64,000 nucleotides of DNA from Roseovarius sp. ZX-A-9 (GTDB taxonomy: Bacteria; Pseudomonadota; Alphaproteobacteria; Rhodobacterales; Rhodobacteraceae), in contig NZ_JAPWHW010000015.1 of NCBI RefSeq assembly GCF_028369135.1, positions 62,001 through 126,000 of the forward strand, given 5' to 3'. Below the pieces are notes generated by a model, which had not been told where the DNA came from, searched no databases, and saw only the letters and a program-made list of their open reading frames with translations. Position numbers and translations under genes: made by a program. Positions 9,385-17,766 of this stretch are shown here, one piece after another. Every line of letters starts with the position of its first letter. The stretch's first letter is position 1.

Positions 9385-9857
9385 GCTTCGGCACTCCTTT
9401 GGCTGGATTCGGGGGGCCAGACCATCAAGATATCCGGTAGGTTCTCGTCATTGCCGCCGCCTCGTGCGCGGGCGACCTCGACAAAGCCATGTGCCGTGTA
9501 AAAGGCCCTGGCGGGGTGATTGGCCTCGACCACCCACAGCTCCAGCCGGGGTGATTGCGATTTGGCGTCTTGCAACAGGGCACTGCCTAACCCGCGGCGG
9601 CGTGCGCGCGGATGCACATAAAGTGCAAGAATGCGTTCGCCCTCACGCGTGATAAAGGCCGCGGGCCCGCATCGGCCCGGTACAATCCGCACCCAGCCGC
9701 GCCGCGTGAACTGCGCCATCAACCGCAGATCGGTGTGCCGGGGGCGCACTCGGGGCAGCCACGGGGTGCTGCGCGCAAATGCCCAGAGAATCGCGGTCAT
9801 CTGCGGCACATGGTGCAGCCGGGCGCGGCGTGGTTCGGGACGGCGCGCCAGTTTCAC
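9381..9857 (-). CDS. GNAT-family N-acetyltransferase
   Basis: A 158-residue acetyltransferase. The acetyl-CoA binding motif A is visible as ALYVHPRARRRGLGSALL, followed by LELWVVEANHPARAFYTAHGF, the motif B region found near the end of GNAT proteins. The substrate cannot be inferred. It is squeezed between ycjX- and ycjF-like genes with ATGA overlaps on both sides, so the three proteins are made from one message. Confidence 0.85.
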   Translation of the reverse strand: MKLARRPEPRRARLHHVPQMTAILWAFARSTPWLPRVRPRHTDLRLMAQFTRRGWVRIVPGRCGPAAFITREGERILALYVHPRARRRGLGSALLQDAKSQSPRLELWVVEANHPARAFYTAHGFVEVARARGGGNDENLPDILMVWPPESSQRSAEA

Positions 9858-11254
9858 AGCTTGTCTCCGATCAGGAATTGCGCGGCGCGGTCAAGCCGGA
9901 TATGCGGCGGCCCGTCGCCTGCCCGAAGGGTCAGCGGTGCGGGTGCAAACTTCATGATCTGGTAATCCTGATCGAGCCACGCCTCCTGACCTTTTTGTGC
10001 GGCACTGATCAGCGCCGAGGGGTTTTCCGGCAACGTGCCGGGGTAGAAGGCCGCTTGCTTGCCGCTATCAAGCAATGTGCCGCGCACGCAATCAAGGGTA
10101 TCCCCGGCATGCTCGCGTGTCTCTTCAACCGTGGCGCGCAATGCGGCAATGGCCAGCGCCTGGGTTTCGGCCCCTTCGAACCGGGCGCGATCCCGAGCGG
10201 TGCGGGTCAGGGCCTCCATGATCGCGGTCAGGCGCGCATGCTGGCTATGGTGCAGGTGGTCGGCCTTGGTCGCGGCAAAGAGGATTTTCTCGACTCGTCG
10301 CCCGCGCAGTAGGCGGGTGAGGAAAGCATTTCGGCCCGGACGAAAGGCCGACAGGATTTCGGTCATCGTCTCTTGCAGATCGGCGACCGCGCGGGGGCCG
10401 GAATGGATTGCGCCAAGCGCGTCCACCAGTACGATCTGCCGGTCGATCCGAGAGAAATGATCGCGAAAGAACGGTGTGACCACCTCGCGCCGGTAAGCGT
10501 CATAGCGCCGCTCCATCTCGCGCCAGAGGCTGTGACGGCCGGGGCGATCGGTGGCGGGCAAGGGGGCGAAGGTCAGGGCCGGAGAACCCTCCATTGCGCC
10601 CGGCAGCAGGAACCGGCCCGGTGCGATGCCGGTATAGCCCGCATCGCGCGCCGCGCCCAGATAGCCGGTGAAGGCAGCGGCGAGTGCCTTGATTTGCGGA
10701 TCGTCCCAGTCAGCTGCCGGATCGGTGCTGCGGATCAGTGCCAGCGCCCCATCTGCGGCGGGGCGTGTCTGCATGGCGCCCAGTGCTTGCGCCGACCATT
10801 CAGCATAGGATTTGTCCATCAGCGCCAGATCGAGCAACCATTCGCCGGGGTAATCCACGATATCCACGTGGATCGTGCGCGGGCCCGTCAGCCCCGCCAG
10901 CATCCCGGCTGGGCGCACGCGAAGCGATAGGCGCAGTTCGGAAATCGTTCGGGTACTGTCGGGCCAGTGCGGCTGGCTGGCGGTGAGGGCCGCAAGATGC
11001 TCCTCAAAATCGAAGCGCGGCACGGTATTGTCGGGCTGGGGTTGCAGGAACGCGGCCTCGATTCGCCCCTCGGCTGCGGCGACAAGACCGGGCATGCGGC
11101 CGCGGTCCATCAAATTGGCGACGAGCGAGGTGATGAACACCGTCTTGCCCGATCGCGCAAGCCCGGTGACGCCGATACGGATCACCGGTTCGAAAAACGT
11201 TTCGGACAGGGTGTTGCTGACCGCGTCGAACCCGCGCGTCAGACCATCCGCCAT
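9854..11254 (-). CDS. YcjX-like P-loop GTPase/ATPase (DUF463)
   Basis: A 466-residue protein starting close to a Walker A motif GLARSGKTVFITSL (about residues 31-44), followed by the DUF463-type sequence with VDIVDYPGEWLLDL as the switch/Walker B-like element and VLVDALGAI further on. YcjX proteins are stress-induced dynamin-like or STAND-like P-loop proteins paired with YcjF. The ATG at 11254 is preferred over in-frame GTG codons at 11266-11269 because a GGGG-rich site sits just upstream. First gene of the operon, divergent from truA. Confidence 0.85.
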   Translation of the reverse strand: MADGLTRGFDAVSNTLSETFFEPVIRIGVTGLARSGKTVFITSLVANLMDRGRMPGLVAAAEGRIEAAFLQPQPDNTVPRFDFEEHLAALTASQPHWPDSTRTISELRLSLRVRPAGMLAGLTGPRTIHVDIVDYPGEWLLDLALMDKSYAEWSAQALGAMQTRPAADGALALIRSTDPAADWDDPQIKALAAAFTGYLGAARDAGYTGIAPGRFLLPGAMEGSPALTFAPLPATDRPGRHSLWREMERRYDAYRREVVTPFFRDHFSRIDRQIVLVDALGAIHSGPRAVADLQETMTEILSAFRPGRNAFLTRLLRGRRVEKILFAATKADHLHHSQHARLTAIMEALTRTARDRARFEGAETQALAIAALRATVEETREHAGDTLDCVRGTLLDSGKQAAFYPGTLPENPSALISAAQKGQEAWLDQDYQIMKFAPAPLTLRAGDGPPHIRLDRAAQFLIGDKL

Positions 11255-11465
11255 TGCCCCGATCACCACTCGCTTGCCCCCTTTGCGCCTCTGCCATCCA
11301 TAGATAACGGCGGGCCGTTGCGGTTGCTAGGGGCAAGCGGTTCGCGGAATTCCCCGGCCTTTGCATGTACCGAAGCGGCGGGTGCTTTCGGCGAGGATAT
11401 TTTCGGCCAGAAGATGTATGCGGGCCATCTTTTCGGAAGGGTCGTTTTGGGTTAAGCGGAAGGTC

Positions 11466-12236
11466 ATGCCCCGCTATGCACTCAAAGTTGAATATCACGG
11501 AGCGCCCTTTGCCGGGTGGCAGCGCCAGCGCGACCAGCCGTCAGTGCAGGGTGCGATCGAGGCGGCGCTGGCGCGATTGGAACCGGGGCCGCACACCATC
11601 GCGGCGGCCGGGCGGACCGATGCGGGCGTTCATGCGCTGGGGCAGGTGGCGCAGTGCGATCTGGCCAAGGATTGGGCGCCCTTTCGCCTGATGGAGGCGC
11701 TGAACCATCATCTGAAGCCCGCGCCGGTGGCCATTGTGGATTGCGCGCAGGTCAGGGATGACTGGCACGCCCGGTTCTCGGCTTTGGAGCGGCGCTATCT
11801 GTTTCGTCTGCTGATGCGGCGGGCACCCGCGACCCATCAGGCCGGGCTGGTTTGGCAAGTGCCGCACAGGCTCGATCTGGCGGCGATGCGCGCGGGGGCT
11901 GTGCATCTGGTGGGGCACCACGATTTTACCACGTTCCGGTCGTCGATCTGCCAGGCAGCCAGTCCGCTCAAGACGCTGGATGCGATCGAGATCAACGAGG
12001 TGCGGACAGATGGCGGTCCCGAGATAGAGTTTCGCCTACGTGCACGGTCTTTCCTGCACAATCAGGTGCGCAGCATCGTCGGCACGCTGGAACGGGTCGG
12101 CAGGGGTGCATGGGCCCCGGACGACGTGCGCGCTGCGTTGCAGGCGAAGGATCGCGCGGCCTGCGGGCCGGTCTGTCCGCCCGGTGGGCTCTATCTATAC
12201 GGTGTCGGTTATCCCGAGGATCCGTTTGCACCCTGA
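11466..12236 (+). CDS. truA: tRNA pseudouridine(38-40) synthase
   Basis: A 256-residue TruA. The N-terminal [18 protein letters not shown] and the catalytic-aspartate motif [15 protein letters not shown] are diagnostic. Later elements ERRYLFRL and [17 protein letters not shown] complete the family pattern. It isomerises uridines 38-40 in the anticodon arm of many tRNAs. The tRNA-Arg gene lies 46 bp downstream on the same strand. Start taken at ATG 11466 after AAGCGGAAGG. Confidence 0.96.
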   Translation: MPRYALKVEYHGAPFAGWQRQRDQPSVQGAIEAALARLEPGPHTIAAAGRTDAGVHALGQVAQCDLAKDWAPFRLMEALNHHLKPAPVAIVDCAQVRDDWHARFSALERRYLFRLLMRRAPATHQAGLVWQVPHRLDLAAMRAGAVHLVGHHDFTTFRSSICQAASPLKTLDAIEINEVRTDGGPEIEFRLRARSFLHNQVRSIVGTLERVGRGAWAPDDVRAALQAKDRAACGPVCPPGGLYLYGVGYPEDPFAP

Positions 12237-12282
12237 TTTTGCCTTTACGTGCACCGCGCGGTGACGCTAAACCGTGGCCAGC

Positions 12283-12359
12283 GGCTCCGTAGCTCAACTG
12301 GATAGAGCAAGGACCTTCTAAGTCCGAGGTTGAGGGTTCAAGTCCTTCCGGGGCCGCCA
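12283..12359 (+). tRNA. tRNA-Arg (anticodon UCU)
   Basis: A 77-nt cloverleaf: acceptor arms GGCTCCG and CGGGGCC (7 bp with one G-U), D stem GCTC/GAGC, anticodon loop CTTCTAA reading UCU, and T arm GAGGG-TTCAAGT-CCTTC. CCA is genomically encoded after discriminator G. It reads AGA (and AGG by wobble). It ends 61 bp before the convergent hydroxy-acid oxidase. I looked for a copy of its 3' end elsewhere in the window as a sign of an integrated island and saw none. Confidence 0.95.
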
Positions 12360-12420
12360 TTGATTGATCTGTTAATCGCACGACCAACGATCCCTTTCGC
12401 CCGAGAATTCGAGCAGAGCA

Positions 12421-13584
12421 TCATTGCGCGCGAAGTGCGTCTATCGTCGGTATGCCAAGCTGTATCATCGTGCGCAGGATCTCATCCTGGAACAGCGAGA
12501 AGATGTGCTGCGCCCCGGCTTGTGCGCCCAATCCGGCGACGGAGTAGTAGAACGGGCGGCCAGCGAAACAATAGGCTGCGCCCGCGTGCAAGGCGCACAG
12601 CACATCCGAGCCAGAGCGAATGCCTCCGTCGAGAAAGACGGGTTTGCCGTCGGCAACTTCGACGATTCGGTTCAGGCAGCCGAGACTGGCCGGTGCCGCG
12701 TCGAGCTGTCGTCCGCCGTGGTTGGACACCTGAATCGCATCAGCGCCGAGAGCGAAGAGTTCCTGTGCAAGGCCGGCGTCGAGGACGCCCTTGATGACAA
12801 GCGGGCCGTTCCATCGGGCGCGAATCTTCTCCAAGTCCGACATTCCAAAGGCCGCATCCATAAGGTCGAAGATATGTTCGTATCCTTCTGGAGATCCTTG
12901 CTTGGCTTCCGGAATATATGGTTCAAGAACGCGTAAGCGGGGGAAGCCCTTGACGACGGTTGTCAGTGACCACCACGGTTTGACTGACGCCTGCATGACC
13001 ATCCGCATCGATGGCTTCAAGGACAAGGCCAGGCCATTACGCCAGTCCCGCTCTCTTTTGGAATGAACCGGAACGTCGATTGTGACAACGAGGGCCTGGG
13101 CACCTGCAGCGGCCGCACGATCAACGATATCGAGTGTTACAGCGATATCTTTGGTCGGGTAGAGTTGAAACCAGTAGTTGTCGCCAGCATTTTCGGCGAT
13201 GCGCTCCATCGTCTCGGTAGAGAAAGTGCTTTGTGTAAAGACAGCGCCTGCTTGCGCCGCTGAACGTGCCAGATACCGTTCGCCGTGATGTCTGAACAGA
13301 TTTGGGTAGCCTACCGGAGAGACGCCGATGGGTGAGGCAAAACGCTTGCCGAAGACCTCGACAGTCGGATCATTGGCGGTGTTGTCCTGCAGAAATCTAG
13401 GGATCAACTGATAGTTTTCGAATGCCTGACGATTTCGAGCAAGGCACGATTCTGTGCCCAGCCCGCCATTGAGATAGTCCCATGCAAACCTTGGCAGGAC
13501 CCGCTTTGCCTTTGCCCCGAGGTCAGCAACCGACGGATATTTCAAGCCAGTCGGAAGGCGCGCGAAGTCATGTGATCTGTTCAT
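12421..13584 (-). CDS. FMN-dependent alpha-hydroxy-acid dehydrogenase/oxidase (LldD family)
   Basis: A 387-residue TIM-barrel flavoprotein of the L-lactate dehydrogenase / mandelate dehydrogenase / glycolate oxidase group. SNHGGRQLD carries the active-site histidine and substrate-binding arginine, and VFLDGGIRSGSDVLCAL is the FMN phosphate loop. It oxidises a 2-hydroxy acid to a 2-oxo acid; the exact substrate is open. Start chosen at MNRSHDF (13584). It lies 271 bp downstream of the LivF gene on the same strand; the spacer between them shows no gene. It may belong to the catabolic locus beside it. Confidence 0.88.
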   Translation of the reverse strand: MNRSHDFARLPTGLKYPSVADLGAKAKRVLPRFAWDYLNGGLGTESCLARNRQAFENYQLIPRFLQDNTANDPTVEVFGKRFASPIGVSPVGYPNLFRHHGERYLARSAAQAGAVFTQSTFSTETMERIAENAGDNYWFQLYPTKDIAVTLDIVDRAAAAGAQALVVTIDVPVHSKRERDWRNGLALSLKPSMRMVMQASVKPWWSLTTVVKGFPRLRVLEPYIPEAKQGSPEGYEHIFDLMDAAFGMSDLEKIRARWNGPLVIKGVLDAGLAQELFALGADAIQVSNHGGRQLDAAPASLGCLNRIVEVADGKPVFLDGGIRSGSDVLCALHAGAAYCFAGRPFYYSVAGLGAQAGAQHIFSLFQDEILRTMIQLGIPTIDALRAQ

Positions 13585-13855
13585 AAGAGGGCATCTCGTT
13601 GCAGAGGTTTTGAAAGGATGGCTTTGGTGTTTCGGCTGCTCGTAGGGTGGCAAAAAAACGTGCCCTGCCGCTTGTTCGAGGGAGGGAGCGACGTGAACGG
13701 GCCGGTTTCACGAAAGCGGTCGGGAGAGAATAAGGCGCAATGCATAGGAAAAATAGCTGGGCTCATCAGGGATGAAGCTGGCGAGCTGAAAGCGGTTTCA
13801 GTCCTTGAAAGCCTTGCGTCGGGGCGTGTCGTTTTTTCCATCGGTCCGGCAGCCG

Positions 13856-14569
13856 CTACGCCGCGTAACCGAAATAGGCTTCTTCCAGGATTTTCGGATC
13901 GTCTATCTCGGAGGTCCGCTTGGAAAGAACGATTTCGCCATTCCGCAGAACGTTCACCTGATGCGCCAATTTCAGGATGCGCGCGGTGGACTGCTCGATG
14001 ATGAGAAGGGTCATTCCCGTAGATTCATTGAGCGCTTTGAGGCTTGCGTAGACTTCGTCGATCATCAACGGAGCCAGACCAAGCGATGGCTCGTCGATCA
14101 TGATGAGTGCGGGCTGCTGCAGGATGGCTCTTGCGATTGCGAGCTGTTGTTGTTCACCGCCAGACAGATGTCCAGCAACACCCTTGTAGCGGCTGCGCAG
14201 GATGGGAAATGTTGTCAAAACTTTTTCCAGATCGCCTTCCAGAACATCCTTGTCCTTGCGGCCCATTCCGCCAAGGGCGAGGTTTTCTTCGACGGTGAGG
14301 CTGGCAAAAATGCTCCGCCCTTCCGGCACCAGAACCAGCCCCTCGCGACACAGCTTTTCCGGCGGCTGACCATTGATCAGACTCTGCTCGAACTCGATTC
14401 GCCCACCCCAAGGTTTGATCAATCCGCAGATAACCTTAAGAAGAGTGGATTTGCCCGCTCCATTGGGGCCAACGACAAATGCGATCTCGGATTTGCCGAC
14501 CGTCAGATCGATTCCTCTCAGGGCGTTCAGGCGGCCATAACCTGCCGTTAAGTCTGAAATTTTCAGCAT
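13856..14569 (-). CDS. Branched-chain-amino-acid-type ABC transporter ATPase (LivF-like)
   Basis: A 237-residue ATPase with Walker A GPNGAGKSTLL, signature LSGGEQQQLAIARA and Walker B LIMIDEPSLGLAP. The GYG..ALRGIDLTV start and overall length are those of LivF. Its partners LivG, LivH and LivM are encoded on the opposite strand after the binding-protein gene, so livF has been split off and faces them across a shared promoter region. The start ATG at 14569 follows AGGGGA. The transported solute is not shown by sequence. Confidence 0.92.
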   Translation of the reverse strand: MLKISDLTAGYGRLNALRGIDLTVGKSEIAFVVGPNGAGKSTLLKVICGLIKPWGGRIEFEQSLINGQPPEKLCREGLVLVPEGRSIFASLTVEENLALGGMGRKDKDVLEGDLEKVLTTFPILRSRYKGVAGHLSGGEQQQLAIARAILQQPALIMIDEPSLGLAPLMIDEVYASLKALNESTGMTLLIIEQSTARILKLAHQVNVLRNGEIVLSKRTSEIDDPKILEEAYFGYAA

Positions 14570-14684
14570 TATCAGTCCCCTACATTCCACAAATGCGTCG
14601 GGTGCAAGCGCCTGAAAGCACCCTCTGCGCCATTCTGTGAATAGCGCTGGAATTGCGTTCTGTCCACAGTCTTCATATTTTCTG

Positions 14685-14714
14685 TTGACGGAACGGGGGC
14701 GTTGAAGGTTAACT
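14685..14714 (+). promoter_or_regulatory. Candidate promoter of the Liv/hydantoinase operon
   Basis: TTGACG (14685-14690) and TTAACT (14709-14714) are separated by 18 bp in the divergent spacer, a fair sigma-70-type match. Transcription would start near 14721, just before the palindrome at 14735-14749. A second TGTCCACA half-site copy sits upstream at 14661-14668. Confidence 0.35.
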
Positions 14715-14734
14715 GCCGCCAATCCACGGAAGAT

Positions 14735-14749
14735 TGTGGACCGTCCACA
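14735..14749. promoter_or_regulatory. 15-bp palindrome abutting the binding-protein ribosome site
   Basis: TGTGGAC-C-GTCCACA is perfectly palindromic and touches the AGGAGG ribosome-binding site of the next gene. TGTCCACA recurs at 14661-14668 and related TCCAC/GTGGA half-sites lie between. The arrangement fits an operator for the GntR regulator encoded in the same operon, but could also form a short mRNA hairpin near the start codon. Confidence 0.45.
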
Positions 14750-14759
14750 GGAGGTGAAA

Positions 14760-15965
14760 ATGAATTTGAATAAACTGACGAAGATCGTTGCTGTTGCTGC
14801 GCTCGGGGGTGTTCCGTTGACAGGCGCGCAGGCGCAAGAGGATCCGATAAAGATCGGATTTGCCATCGCGCAATCCGGCTGGCTTTCGAATTATGATCTG
14901 TCGCCCTATCGCGCGGCTGTTGCGAAGATCGACCAGATCAACGCGAGCGGCGGCTTGCTGGGTCGGCAGATCGAATACACGGTCGGGGATACCAAGACCG
15001 AGCAGGAACGCGCCGCCGCCGTCGGCGCGCAGATGGTGTCCACAGGGGTAGATCTTCTTGTGGTCTCATGTGACTATGACTTTGGTGCACCTGCCGCGCT
15101 TGCAGCGAATAGTGCGGGCATCATCACCATGTCCCTTTGCGCCGCAGATCCCAAGATGGGCGTTCAAGGTGTCGGTCCTTACGCATTCTCGGGCAATAGC
15201 GCCGCTCAGTCAGAAGGCATCGCCATCGCTGAATACGGTGTCAAGAAGATGGGTCTGAAGACGGCCTATGTGCTGGAAGACACGACGATCGAATACAACA
15301 AATCCAACTGCGCTGGCTTCCGTCACGCCTGGAAGGAAACGGCGGGCGAGGGCAGTATCGTTGGTGAGGATTCCTTCCGGAACGAAGATCCCTCGATCGC
15401 AGCCCAGATCACACGCATCAAATCGCTCGACGTCGCGCCTGACGCCATCCACATTTGCTCCTTCACGCCCGGCGGAGCATCGGCGGTTCGGCAACTGCGT
15501 GCGGCTGGTATCGATGCGCCGATCCTTGCCAGTACTGCCATGGTTGATAACTATTGGCTGAATGCTGTTCCGGGGCTCAAGGATTTCTATGTTCCGGGGT
15601 TCATGTCGCTTTATGGCGACGACCCGCGCCCGGAAATGGCAGAGTTTCTCGCCGCGTTCAACGAGCGCTGGGGTGAAGGTCCGGTTTCGTCCTATTCGGT
15701 CCTTGGTTACACGCTGATCGAAAGCTGGGCACATGCTGTCGAGCAGGCCGAGACAGCGGATGCCGACGAAGTACTGTCTGTGATGAACAGCTATGTAGAC
15801 GAGCCGTTCACGGCAGGTCTGACATCGTTCTCGGATCAACTGCACATCCAGACAAACCGCCCTTGGCTGATCATGAAAGTCGAAGACGACACGTTCAAGG
15901 CTGTCGAGATCTTCCGAAACACGATCACCCCGGACATGCGGTTGCTGTTCCGCGTCGGTCAGTAA
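14760..15965 (+). CDS. Liv-type periplasmic solute-binding protein
   Basis: A 401-residue exported protein. A signal peptide of about 24 residues ends at GAQAQ. Then IKIGFAIAQSGWLS begins the type I periplasmic binding fold, with INASGGLLGRQIEYTVGDTKTE typical of LivK/amide-binding proteins. It captures a small solute in the periplasm for the LivFGHM permease. Start at ATG 14760 directly after AGGAGGTG. It is the first gene of a plus-strand unit that also encodes a GntR regulator and two hydantoinase-type proteins, so the ligand may be a cyclic amide or related nitrogen compound (inference). Confidence 0.9.
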   Translation: MNLNKLTKIVAVAALGGVPLTGAQAQEDPIKIGFAIAQSGWLSNYDLSPYRAAVAKIDQINASGGLLGRQIEYTVGDTKTEQERAAAVGAQMVSTGVDLLVVSCDYDFGAPAALAANSAGIITMSLCAADPKMGVQGVGPYAFSGNSAAQSEGIAIAEYGVKKMGLKTAYVLEDTTIEYNKSNCAGFRHAWKETAGEGSIVGEDSFRNEDPSIAAQITRIKSLDVAPDAIHICSFTPGGASAVRQLRAAGIDAPILASTAMVDNYWLNAVPGLKDFYVPGFMSLYGDDPRPEMAEFLAAFNERWGEGPVSSYSVLGYTLIESWAHAVEQAETADADEVLSVMNSYVDEPFTAGLTSFSDQLHIQTNRPWLIMKVEDDTFKAVEIFRNTITPDMRLLFRVGQ

Positions 15966-15991
15966 CGAGCGGCCAGAGATAGTCACACAGG

Positions 15992-16017
15992 GGATGCCGC
16001 CTTTCGGGGCGGCATCC
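15992..16017 (+). terminator. Intercistronic hairpin after the Liv-type binding-protein gene
   Basis: A perfect 10-bp stem (GGATGCCGCC / GGCGGCATCC) with a TTTCGG loop lies 26 bases after the stop codon and about 80 before the LivG start. No U-run follows, so partial termination or 3'-end protection of the binding-protein message is more likely than full termination. Confidence 0.6.
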
Positions 16018-16095
16018 ATCCCCGACGCTCTGCGAAAAAACGCCGATACGAGAACGTATCAGCCAATCCTCCACCACAGCTGGAAAAGTGATCAC

Positions 16096-16839
16096 ATGAA
16101 TCAGCTCGCCGAAAACAGCCTCGAGACTCGCAATGTGCATGTAGCGTTCGGTGGCATCCATGCGTTGTCCGGCGTGGATATTACGATCAAGACCGGGATG
16201 GTTCAGGGTCTGATTGGACCGAACGGTGCCGGCAAGACGACCTTGGTAAATGTACTTTCGGGATTTCAGAAGCCGACACGCGGCCATGTTGTGCTGAACG
16301 GCAAGGATGTTTCGGGCGACGGACCGCAGAAACTGGCCCGGGCCGGGGTGGGGCGATCCTTCCAGGCAGCTCGCCTGTTTCAGGATATGAGCGTCGAACA
16401 GAACCTGATGACCGCTGCTATCGGCACCGGGCTCAACAAAGCGGATGCAATCATTCGCAGCCGTGAAATTCTGGACTGGATGGGCCTTGGCCACCACGGC
16501 GCCGTATTGGGCGGAGCTCTTAGCTATGGAGATGAACGCAGGATCTCCATTGCTCGCGCTCTGGCGCTACATCCCAAGTTTCTTTTGCTGGACGAGCCTG
16601 CTTCGGGAATGAACGCCGAAGAGAGCCAGAACCTGATGTCGATCATTCGTGCCATCCCGGCCCATTTCAACTGCGGTGTTCTGCTGATCGAGCACAACAT
16701 GGAAGTGATCATGGGGGTTTGCGAGCATGTGTATGTGGTGGATGGCGGGCGCAGCCTGGCCAACGGTACGCCGCGGGAGGTGCAGGATAATCCCGACGTT
16801 CGCCGCGCCTACCTGGGCGAAGAAGACGCGGCAGCTTGA
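16096..16839 (+). CDS. Branched-chain-amino-acid-type ABC transporter ATPase (LivG-like)
   Basis: A 247-residue ATPase: Walker [17 protein letters not shown], Walker B FLLLDEPASGMNAEES, and the LivG-type ending VYVVDGGRSLANGTPREV. The signature is degenerate: where LSGGQ is expected it reads LSYGDERRISIARAL, as is common in LivG. It pairs with the LivF-like ATPase encoded divergently. Start at ATG 16096 (MNQLAENS); the ribosome site is weak. Followed by the LivH permease gene after 12 bp. Confidence 0.92.
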   Translation: MNQLAENSLETRNVHVAFGGIHALSGVDITIKTGMVQGLIGPNGAGKTTLVNVLSGFQKPTRGHVVLNGKDVSGDGPQKLARAGVGRSFQAARLFQDMSVEQNLMTAAIGTGLNKADAIIRSREILDWMGLGHHGAVLGGALSYGDERRISIARALALHPKFLLLDEPASGMNAEESQNLMSIIRAIPAHFNCGVLLIEHNMEVIMGVCEHVYVVDGGRSLANGTPREVQDNPDVRRAYLGEEDAAA

Positions 16840-16851
16840 AGGAGGGATGAT

Positions 16852-17766
16852 ATGCAAAACTTGATCCAGATTATCGTGGATGCGGTCGCGTTGGGCAGCT
16901 TGTATGCGCTGGTGTCGCTTTCGATCGGGCTCGTCTTCGGCGTGATGCGGCTCATCAACTTTGCGCAGGCCGATTACATCACGATTGGCGCTTATGCCTT
17001 GGTGGTGCCGACGGCCTCGGTGTCGCCGGCCCTGCTGCTCGGGGCGCTGCCCTTTGCTTTCATGGCTGGCGGTGTGGTGGTCGTGGTGGTGGTGCTTGCC
17101 CTGCTGACCGAGCGTCTGGCATTTCGGCCGATGCGCGGATCAGACCCGGCAACGCTGTTGGTATCGTCCTTTGCCGTTAGCTACTTTCTGCAACACTTGG
17201 TGATGTTGATCCATTCCGGACGTCCAAAATCGGTGGGCATCGGCAACAGTCTGAGTGCTGCAGTCGAATTCTGGGGCATTCGGGTGCCGGGCACTCAATT
17301 GCTCACGATGGGGGTGGCGCTGGTGATGCTGGTCGCCATGGTGTTCTTCCTGAAGAAAACACCGATGGGCATCCAGATGCGCGCCGCCGCTGAAAACTTT
17401 CAAATGGCGCGTCTGATGGGCGTCAAGGCCAACCGCGTGATCGCCACTGCATTTGCAATCAGTGGAATCATGGCGGCCGCGGTGTCGCTGTTGCTGGTCG
17501 TGCAAACCGGAACGCTGGATATCCGCATGGGCCTGATGCCGGTGATCTTTGCCTTTTTCGCAACAGTCATCGGCGGGATGGGATCGCTGCCCGGCGCGGC
17601 GCTGGGAGGGTTCATCGTGGGGTTCGTGACTGTCGGGCTTCAGGCCTTCCTGCCGCCTGACCTCAGAGCATTTCGAGACGCCTTCGTGTTCATGCTGGTC
17701 ATAGGGTTCCTCCTGTTCCGCCCTCAGGGCCTGATCGTAACCAGCGCGGCAAGGGAGCGTGTCTGA
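16852..17766 (+). CDS. ABC transporter permease, LivH type
   Basis: A 304-residue inner-membrane protein with about eight membrane helices. The start ALGSLYALVSLSIGLVFGVMRLINFAQ is diagnostic for LivH (the GxxYALxALGLxLI-x-G-x-xNFAHG element). It forms the translocation pathway with LivM. An AGGAGG site precedes ATG 16852. Its stop overlaps the LivM start (TGATG). Confidence 0.94.
   Translation: MQNLIQIIVDAVALGSLYALVSLSIGLVFGVMRLINFAQADYITIGAYALVVPTASVSPALLLGALPFAFMAGGVVVVVVVLALLTERLAFRPMRGSDPATLLVSSFAVSYFLQHLVMLIHSGRPKSVGIGNSLSAAVEFWGIRVPGTQLLTMGVALVMLVAMVFFLKKTPMGIQMRAAAENFQMARLMGVKANRVIATAFAISGIMAAAVSLLLVVQTGTLDIRMGLMPVIFAFFATVIGGMGSLPGAALGGFIVGFVTVGLQAFLPPDLRAFRDAFVFMLVIGFLLFRPQGLIVTSAARERV

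Noticed and set aside
12283..12359. tRNA-Arg as the attachment site of an integrated island covering the catabolic region
   Set aside because: No integrase gene and no second copy of the tRNA 3' end was seen, and gene style does not change abruptly.
13585..13855. A gene in the 271-bp gap between the hydroxy-acid oxidase and LivF genes
   Set aside because: The open frames there lack ribosome sites, run into the neighbouring genes antisense and resemble nothing known.
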